Below are positions 58,190 through 64,000 of a DNA stretch of 64,000 bases, in pieces. The notes beneath the pieces are model-generated. The model had not been told where the DNA came from. It saw only the letters and a program-made list of their open reading frames with translations, and did no database searches. Positions within the stretch are counted from its first letter, which is position 1. The number at the start of each line of letters is the position of its first letter. The position numbers and the translations under genes were made by a program. Source of the stretch: Prodigiosinella aquatilis. GTDB taxonomy: Bacteria; Pseudomonadota; Gammaproteobacteria; Enterobacterales; Enterobacteriaceae. The DNA is taken from the NCBI GenBank assembly GCA_030388725.1, contig CP128857.1:248001-312000 (forward strand), in the 5' to 3' direction.

Positions 58190-59290
58190 ATGCGATTAAA
58201 AACAATACTTTTTGTCATATTACTGACTCAGTTGATTATCAGCCCGGTTAACGCCCAGAACGTCACGACATCTCCGTCTCCCTGGCAAGGGGTAAAGCCA
58301 ATACAAAAGATGTTCAAACATTGGCAGGTGACCTGCAATAACCTGAATGATTGTGATGTCAGGAATAGTGATGCTTACCTACGCGTTACACTCAAGCGTG
58401 AATCAGGCCCACAGGGAAAAATCTCCCTGGATTTTGATTTGGCGGACAAACGGCAGGCGCTTTTTATGGATGGTGTGCGGTTCCCATTGACTCAACCTGC
58501 GTGGCAGCCAGATGAAGAAGAGGGAGCCTTCTATGTACATACCGAGCAACTTGATGCCATTCAACGCTTTGTTCAGGCGACTAAAAATGCCAAATGGTTA
58601 ACGTTGTCTGCAGGTAGCACCAGTGAAGAAGAAGCAATCTCCCTGGCTGGTTTAAATGCCGCATTATTGCTGGTGGATGAACGACAAGGACGGTTAAATA
58701 ACCGTAGTGCATTACTGCAAGTGGGAGACGGTGACGTTTCATCCGTTCCCGCTGTGCCGGTGAGTCAGGATATCAACCCTGCTTATATTCAACCGCCACC
58801 GTTGGTGAAAACTGACGAGCTTATCGATGCGGTAGTCGCGGCCAAAAGATCCGTTCTGGAAGAAGAAGGTTGTGGTTTGAGCAAAGAGGCTCGTGCATTG
58901 AGTGAAGCAGAACCGCTGACCAATGAGTTGGCGTTGGTCATGCTGAACTGTGGTATGGGCGCTTATCAATCTTCCAGCATGCTGTTTGTCACACCACGCA
59001 ATAATCCGCAGGGTGCGCAATTACTGGTATTGTCGCGACCTATAAAAATAGCGGACAGTCAGGATGACAAAATTCGCTGGTTCACTGAAGCGGAGTACGA
59101 TCCGGAAATCGGCATGCTGTACTACTCCGCCAAAGGGCGCGGTATTGCGGATTGTGGTGAGAGTGCGCAGTGGGTGTTTGACGGTAAAAACTTCCAACTG
59201 GTCGCTTATAACTATCAGCCTGAATGCAATGGCGGGCAACCGGGAGACTGGCCCTCTGTCTGGGCTATGCCCGGCTATCCTATTGAGTAG
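58190..59290 (+). CDS. DUF1176 domain protein, exported
   Basis: The protein has 366 residues. A signal peptide (MRLKTILFVILLTQLIISPVNA) precedes a DUF1176 body, with the family's W-Q-V-T-C-N-N-L-N-D-C start (residues about 45-55) and a C-terminal CGESAQWVFDGK-F-L with G-W--W. The family is periplasmic and of unknown function. It is a single gene between rpoC and yjiS. Confidence 0.85.
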   Translation: MRLKTILFVILLTQLIISPVNAQNVTTSPSPWQGVKPIQKMFKHWQVTCNNLNDCDVRNSDAYLRVTLKRESGPQGKISLDFDLADKRQALFMDGVRFPLTQPAWQPDEEEGAFYVHTEQLDAIQRFVQATKNAKWLTLSAGSTSEEEAISLAGLNAALLLVDERQGRLNNRSALLQVGDGDVSSVPAVPVSQDINPAYIQPPPLVKTDELIDAVVAAKRSVLEEEGCGLSKEARALSEAEPLTNELALVMLNCGMGAYQSSSMLFVTPRNNPQGAQLLVLSRPIKIADSQDDKIRWFTEAEYDPEIGMLYYSAKGRGIADCGESAQWVFDGKNFQLVAYNYQPECNGGQPGDWPSVWAMPGYPIE

Positions 59291-59665
59291 CTCTGTCTGA
59301 TTATGGACGGGAAGGGCCGATACAGGCGAACCTGTATCGGCGGTCTGGTGAGCGGGACGCCTGGACTGCTCGCCCCGGCTGGTGCACGTTTTACCAGCGT
59401 GCCCACTGTAGCCATGAGCACGGTGTGGTGCGAGATGCTGTTTGTTGCCTTGCATATCGTGCTGTACAGAAAAACCGATTGCCTGAAAATATTTCAGCGT
59501 GTTGCGTTACGCCGCACAAGCTGGACGTTTCCTTTGTGCAAGAACATAACTACCGTTTGTATCAGATTATCACCGTCGAACAACTTCCTGTCTTGTCAGT
59601 TCGATCTTCTCCCTGCCAGCTGTCTTGTAGCTTGTAAATCTGTAACTGCATACAGTCAGCACGAT
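59291..59665. other. Intergenic region with a strong hairpin
   Basis: A perfect 11-bp hairpin (GCCGATACAGG/CCTGTATCGGC, loop CGAA, 59316-59341) follows the DUF1176 gene and may act as its terminator, though without a T run. The rest (59342-59665) has reading frames but none with a start, ribosome site and known protein together; it may hold gene remains. Confidence 0.5.
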
Positions 59666-59857
59666 TTAACGGTCTTTTCTTGACGAAAACAGGTTGTGTA
59701 TATCTGCGCGTGTTAAACCAATATCTTTTAGACGGTCATCATTCATGCTCAACAGTAGTTTTTTTGATTCAGCTTGTGCCTTTCGGTGCCGCCAGAGCTG
59801 ATAAAGCATGCGCAGGCTCAAGTGTATACGTAGCCGGGTAATAAGTCGTTTTGTCAT
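59666..59857 (-). CDS. yjiS: DUF1127 small protein YjiS
   Basis: With the start at 59857 behind GGGGAGAAAAACC the protein has 63 residues. An arginine-rich helical start (MTKRLITRLRIHLSLRMLYQ) is followed by the DUF1127 core (LLLSMNDDRLKDIGLTRADI). Such proteins are small, basic and often bind or affect RNA, including carbon-metabolism mRNAs in other bacteria; here this is only inference. It is divergent from yjiR, as in E. coli. Confidence 0.88.
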   Translation of the reverse strand: MTKRLITRLRIHLSLRMLYQLWRHRKAQAESKKLLLSMNDDRLKDIGLTRADIHNLFSSRKDR

Positions 59858-60031
59858 GGTTTTTCTCCCCTGTCGCTGGTTGACTGCCATCATGCAGGAG
59901 AGATTGGAATTGATACAGATTCAGAAATTTACTTTATTTATGATACAAAATGCGCGATACCGTATCTGAACGGTTGTTTGGGAGCTTATCTGTATTGTTT
60001 TTTCTTATTTCTATTTATTCGGAGGATACAG

Positions 60032-61465
60032 ATGACGCGATATCAATTTCTGGCCACCATATTGATACAGCGAATTGAACAAGGGTTGTATCAGTGTGGT
60101 GAACGTTTGCCGTCAGTGCGCTCACTGAGTCAGGAGCATGGTGTCAGTATTAGTACCGTCCAGCAGGCGTACCATTTGCTGGAAGAGAAGCAATTAATCG
60201 TGCCACTGCCGCGTTCTGGCTACTTTGTGAAGCCACGTATGGCGGTGGCCCCCATTCCTGCCATGACGAGACCGGTACAGCGTCCGGTGGAAATCACTAC
60301 GTGGGATTCGGTACTGGAACAGATCTGTTCCCGTTCTGATCCCGATATTCTGCAATTGGGCGGCAGCATTCCCGACCTCACGCCGACCACACTTAAGCCG
60401 TTATGGAAGAATATTAGCCGTATTGGGCAAAAACAGGATATCTCCATGCTGAACTACGACAGTCTGTATGGATTACCGCGGCTGCGTGAACAGATTGCCC
60501 GGTTGATGATTGATAGTGGCTGTCAGTTGTCTGAACAGGATATTGTTATCACCAATGGTTGTACGCAAGCGCTGTCCATAGCGGTTCGGTCCGTGTGTAA
60601 CCCCGGTGATATTGTGGCTATTGAGTCGCCGGTATTTCATGGCATCATGCAGATACTGTGTGGTTTTGGTATTAAGGTTATTGAAATTCCTACTGATTTT
60701 TCTCAAGGGATGAGCCTTGAAGCATTGGAGTTGGCGCTGGAGCAATGGCCGGTGAAAGCGGTGCTGACGGTACCGAATTGTAATAATCCGCTGGGATTTA
60801 TTATGCCGGAACACCGCAAGCGGGCATTGATGATGTTGGCGCAGCGCTATGATATCGCCATCATTGAGGATGATGTGTATGGTGAACTGGCATATGACTA
60901 CCCGCGCCCGATCACCCTGAAATCTTTGGATTATGAGGGGCGAGTCCTGTTGTGCAGCTCGTTTTCAAAAATGTTGGCGCCTGGTCTGCGAGTGGGATGG
61001 ATAGTTCCGGGGCGCTATCTGGATCGAGCGCTACACATGAAATACACCAGTACCGGGTCTGTTGCCATTTGTCCTCAACAGGCCGTGGCAGAGTTTATTC
61101 GGCAAGGGCATTACATGCCGCATTTGCGCCGCATGCGTGCGCTTTATCAACGTAACCTGGGAAGTTTTGTCAACCGGGTGAGGCACACGTTTCCGGAGAA
61201 GGTCTGTATCAGTCGACCACAAGGTGGATTTGTGCTGTGGATTGAGTTTCCGGAAACGTTTGATGGCGTGCGGCTGAACCAACGGCTGGTCAGCGAGAAA
61301 ATCAGGGTTTATGAAGGGTCACTGTTTTCTGTGGCTGGCAAGTATCGTCATTGCCTGCGGTTGAGCTATGCCATGCCGCTCACGCCAGAGCGTGAGGAGG
61401 GTATCGTCAGGCTGGGGAACGTGATTGCCGAAATGATGAACAATCCTGTGATAACCGTAGGGTAA
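60032..61465 (+). CDS. yjiR: MocR-family regulator (GntR helix-turn-helix + aminotransferase fold)
   Basis: With the start MTRYQFLATILIQRIEQGLY at 60032 behind GGAGGATACAG the protein has 477 residues. A GntR winged helix (ERLPSVRSLSQEHGVSISTV) is joined to a class I aminotransferase fold with the PLP lysine in SSFSKMLAPGLRVGW. It closely follows E. coli YjiR. MocR regulators sense PLP or amino compounds. The divergent yjiS is the likely target. Confidence 0.92.
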   Translation: MTRYQFLATILIQRIEQGLYQCGERLPSVRSLSQEHGVSISTVQQAYHLLEEKQLIVPLPRSGYFVKPRMAVAPIPAMTRPVQRPVEITTWDSVLEQICSRSDPDILQLGGSIPDLTPTTLKPLWKNISRIGQKQDISMLNYDSLYGLPRLREQIARLMIDSGCQLSEQDIVITNGCTQALSIAVRSVCNPGDIVAIESPVFHGIMQILCGFGIKVIEIPTDFSQGMSLEALELALEQWPVKAVLTVPNCNNPLGFIMPEHRKRALMMLAQRYDIAIIEDDVYGELAYDYPRPITLKSLDYEGRVLLCSSFSKMLAPGLRVGWIVPGRYLDRALHMKYTSTGSVAICPQQAVAEFIRQGHYMPHLRRMRALYQRNLGSFVNRVRHTFPEKVCISRPQGGFVLWIEFPETFDGVRLNQRLVSEKIRVYEGSLFSVAGKYRHCLRLSYAMPLTPEREEGIVRLGNVIAEMMNNPVITVG

Positions 61466-61466
61466 T

Positions 61467-61486
61467 ACGGGGCGTCAGCGCCCCGT
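61467..61486. terminator. Bidirectional hairpin between yjiR and thiH
   Basis: ACGGGGCG and CGCCCCGT pair around TCAG between the convergent genes. The T run is poor. Confidence 0.55.
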
Positions 61487-61504
61487 AACATTACCGTTCT
61501 GGCA

Positions 61505-62641
61505 TTACTGGTGTGTGGCCGGTCGGCCCAGATACCCGTCCCAGTCTTTCCAGACCGGTTGTAAACCCGCCTTGACAATGGCGGTAGCTACCTCTTCGGG
61601 GCGTCGACCATCATGGGGCGTAAACTGCTCCAGCTCTGGATGATTGTCCGCATAGCCACCCGGTTGGGTTTTGGAGAAGGCGCTGACGTTGTTGATGGCG
61701 ATTGGAACCATGTGGTCACGGAAGAACGATGATTCCCGGGTTGAGAGGGAGAGCTCAATATCTGGAGAAAGTAGGCGAAACGCACAGATGACCTGCATTA
61801 ATTGAGCTTCATTCATAATTGACGCAGGCTCAATACCTCCGGCACAAGGGCGTAAACGCGGGAAGGAGATTGAATAGCGGCTCCGCCAGTAGGTTTGCTG
61901 CAAATACAGCAGGTGTTCGGCCACCATATAGCAGTCGGTACGCCAGCTATCGGAAAGACCGATCAACGCGCCTAATCCGATCTTGTCGATCCCGGCGTTA
62001 CCCAGTCGATCCGGTGTATCCAGCCGCCAACTGAAGTCTTGTTTCTGGCCGTGCAGATGATGCTGGGCGTAAGTCGATGGATGATAAGTTTCCTGATACA
62101 CCATGACGCCATCCAGCCCCAGCATTTTCAGTTCCGCATATTCAGCCTGATTCAACGGTTGCACTTCCATCATCAGTGAACTGAAATGCGGGCGGATGAT
62201 CGGAAATACCTGGCGAAAATAATCCATTCCCACCTTCCGCTGATGTTCGCCCGTTACCAGCAGCAGGTGATTGAACCCCATTTCTTTGATTGCCAAACAT
62301 TCACGCAGAATTTCTTCTTCATTCAGCGTTTTGCGCTTGAGGTGGTTGCTCATGGAAAAGCCGCAGTAAGTACAATCATTGGAGCACAGATTAGAGAGAT
62401 ACAGTGGTACATAAAAGCTGACGGTATTGCCGAATCGCTGGCGAGTTAACTGTTGGGCACGCTGTGCCAATGGTTCGAGATAGTGCCTGGCGGCTGGAGA
62501 GATCAGTGCCATAAAGTCATCGCGGCTGAGTTGGTCCGCTGTCAATGCTCGTTCCACATCGGCGGCTGTTTGGCTGTTAATCCGCAGTGTCAGGTCATCC
62601 CAGTGCAACTGTTGCCAACGCTGTTGAAAATGGGTTTCCAT
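61505..62641 (-). CDS. thiH: 2-iminoacetate synthase ThiH
   Basis: The 378-residue radical SAM protein has the cluster motif C-x3-C-x2-C in CSNDCTYCGF. It splits tyrosine to 2-iminoacetate and p-cresol for the thiazole of thiamine under low oxygen. It shares one base with the thiG stop. Confidence 0.96.
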   Translation of the reverse strand: METHFQQRWQQLHWDDLTLRINSQTAADVERALTADQLSRDDFMALISPAARHYLEPLAQRAQQLTRQRFGNTVSFYVPLYLSNLCSNDCTYCGFSMSNHLKRKTLNEEEILRECLAIKEMGFNHLLLVTGEHQRKVGMDYFRQVFPIIRPHFSSLMMEVQPLNQAEYAELKMLGLDGVMVYQETYHPSTYAQHHLHGQKQDFSWRLDTPDRLGNAGIDKIGLGALIGLSDSWRTDCYMVAEHLLYLQQTYWRSRYSISFPRLRPCAGGIEPASIMNEAQLMQVICAFRLLSPDIELSLSTRESSFFRDHMVPIAINNVSAFSKTQPGGYADNHPELEQFTPHDGRRPEEVATAIVKAGLQPVWKDWDGYLGRPATHQ

Positions 62642-63423
62642 TAGCCAACTGCCTCTGTTGTCTGTTGCAGAAAATGGGTCAACGGACTGGTAGCGCTGGC
62701 AACCTGTTGACGGCGGCCCAAACCTGCTTGCCGTGCCAACGTTCCGGCTTCTATCGCCAACCGAAACGCCTGCGCCATGTTTACCGGGTCGCGGGCTACC
62801 GCGATGGCGGTATTCACCAGCACCGCATCGGCGCCGATCTCGATAGCTTCTGCGGCATGACTGGGGGCACCAATGCCAGCATCCACTACTACCGGCACTC
62901 GTGCCTGTTCGATGATGATGCGTAGAAAATCACGGGTCTGTAGACCCTGGTTCGAACCGATCGGCGCACCCAGCGGCATGACGGCGGCACAGCCCGCCTC
63001 CTCCAGACGCTTACATAGCACCGGATCGGCAGCGCAGTATGGGAGTACCACAAACCCTTCTTTGACTAGCTGTTCTGCTGCCTTCAGGGTTTCTATCGGG
63101 TCGGGTAACAGGTACCTCATATCTGGATGAATCTCCAGCTTCACCCAGTGAGTACCCAACGCTTCACGTGCCAAATGAGCGGCAAATATGGCTTCGTCTG
63201 CGGTTTTGGCTCCGGACGTATTGGGAAGCAGTCTCACGCCCAACTGTCGTAAAGGGGCCAAAATAGCGTCGTTACCGCCTTTCAGATCCACGCGTTTCAT
63301 CGCCATTGTCACCAATTGCGATCCAGAAGCCTGCAACGCTTCCAGCATCAGTTCCGCGCTGGCAAATTTCCCGGTACCGGTCAGTAACCGGGATGAAAAT
63401 GTTGTATCGGCAATATGTAGCAT
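62641..63423 (-). CDS. thiG: Thiazole synthase ThiG
   Basis: The 260-residue TIM-barrel protein has the substrate Schiff-base lysine in HWVKLEIHPD and the phosphate-binding APIGSNQGLQ. It joins the ThiS thiocarboxylate, iminoacetate and deoxyxylulose phosphate. It starts after a one-base gap from thiS. Confidence 0.97.
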   Translation of the reverse strand: MLHIADTTFSSRLLTGTGKFASAELMLEALQASGSQLVTMAMKRVDLKGGNDAILAPLRQLGVRLLPNTSGAKTADEAIFAAHLAREALGTHWVKLEIHPDMRYLLPDPIETLKAAEQLVKEGFVVLPYCAADPVLCKRLEEAGCAAVMPLGAPIGSNQGLQTRDFLRIIIEQARVPVVVDAGIGAPSHAAEAIEIGADAVLVNTAIAVARDPVNMAQAFRLAIEAGTLARQAGLGRRQQVASATSPLTHFLQQTTEAVG

Positions 63424-63424
63424 T

Positions 63425-63625
63425 TCATCCTCCTGCTATCGCCTGAAAAAGCAAAATGTCATCCCCTTCCTGTACCTGACGCTGATGCCAGGCACTGCGT
63501 GGAATGATGACCTGATTGATAGCCAGTGCTGTACCGGGCTGGAGGCGGTTCAACCGATTGAGCAACTGTTCAATGTTCACGGGTTTTTCCAGTTCCAACG
63601 TTTCTTCATTGAGTCGGATTTTCAT
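63425..63625 (-). CDS. thiS: Sulfur carrier protein ThiS
   Basis: With the start MKIRLNEETLELEKP at 63625 the protein has 66 residues and ends in GG after LLFQAIA, the ubiquitin-like tail that ThiF adenylates. The start overlaps the thiF stop by four bases (ATGA). Confidence 0.96.
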   Translation of the reverse strand: MKIRLNEETLELEKPVNIEQLLNRLNRLQPGTALAINQVIIPRSAWHQRQVQEGDDILLFQAIAGG

Positions 63626-64000
63626 GGATGGTCTCCGCATATCGGACACGTTGGAGAAGGCGTTAGTTGTAATGTGCTCCAGCTATGCTGCCGGGCATCG
63701 AATAAGCGCAGTTTGCCGTTGAGTGGAGAGGGCAGGCCACACAGTAGTTTGATAGCCTCCAGCGCCTGTAATGTGCCCATTACGCCAACCACCGGACCTA
63801 ATACCCCGGCGGTACGGCAGTTACGCTGCGGTTCGCTGGCATCTGGATATAGACAGGCATAGCAACCGTGAGCATAAGGCGGCGCCAGCACCAGTAGTTG
63901 ACCGCTTAGTCCTACCGCACTGGCACTGATCAGGGTTTTCTCTGCTGCAACGCAAGCGGCATTGACAGCATGGCGAGTGCTCATGTTGTCACTACAGTCC
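63622..64000 (-). CDS. thiF: Adenylyltransferase ThiF (C-terminal part, runs off right edge)
   Basis: The frame is open beyond base 64,000 and reads DCSDNMSTRHAVNAACVAAE, GCYACLYPD and RNCRTAGVLGPVVGVMGTLQ, ending with CPICGD. This is the C-terminal half of the ThiF/MoeB fold; the two CxxC pairs bind zinc. It activates ThiS for sulfur transfer. Upstream thi genes lie outside the window. Confidence 0.95.
   Translation of the reverse strand, partial: DCSDNMSTRHAVNAACVAAEKTLISASAVGLSGQLLVLAPPYAHGCYACLYPDASEPQRNCRTAGVLGPVVGVMGTLQALEAIKLLCGLPSPLNGKLRLFDARQHSWSTLQLTPSPTCPICGDHP

Overview
The window is chromosomal DNA of a gamma-proteobacterium of the order Enterobacterales. Two gene orders known from E. 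coli lie end to end: rmuC-ubiE-ubiJ-ubiB-tatABC-tatD-rfaH-ubiD-fre-fadAB-pepQ-yigZ-trkH-hemG-rrn, then murB-birA-coaA-tRNA(Thr,Tyr,Gly,Thr)-tufB-secE-nusG-rplKAJL-rpoBC, followed by yjiS/yjiR and thiFSGH. The 16S sequence, the Pseudomonas-type hemB beside tatD and the palindromic intergenic repeat point to the soft-rot Pectobacteriaceae (Dickeya/Musicola-like). The genus is inference, not a database result.

Layout. (1) 1-4,260 is an accessory region, conspicuously AT-rich in its first 1.9 kb. It holds a radical SAM/SPASM-like enzyme followed by an ATP-grasp ligase that runs off the left edge, the wreck of an abiEi/abiEii type IV toxin-antitoxin pair, a decayed tyrosine integrase and an intact phd-doc pair with a P1-like operator. 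(2) 4,500-14,640: yicC, a palindromic intergenic repeat, a LysR regulator, an M19 dipeptidase, and divergently a complete peptide ABC transporter (Tat-exported binding protein, two permeases, two ATPases) ending in a D-aminopeptidase-like serine hydrolase. Together these look like a locus for importing and splitting peptides that contain D-amino acids. (3) 14,830-33,715: the rmuC to hemG core block (ubiquinone synthesis, Tat export, fatty-acid oxidation, potassium uptake, haem synthesis). (4) 33,716-39,540: a complete rRNA operon (P1, P2, boxA, 16S, tRNA-Ile, tRNA-Ala, 23S, 5S, terminator). Its 23S gene carries two intervening sequences, in helix 25 and helix 45. (5) 39,739-43,480: murB-birA and, on the other strand, coaA and a GNAT gene. 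(6) 43,800-58,050: four tRNA genes with tufB, then secE-nusG, the L11/L1/L10/L7-L12 genes and rpoB-rpoC, with the L10 leader and the rplL-rpoB attenuator. (7) 58,190-64,000: a DUF1176 protein, the yjiS/yjiR divergent pair, and thiF(partial)-thiS-thiG-thiH.

Most of the window is conserved housekeeping sequence. The points most worth a second look are the radical SAM/ATP-grasp operon at the left edge, the D-peptide locus, the two 23S intervening sequences, and the rRNA operon that joins an rrnA-type left flank to an rrnB-type right flank.
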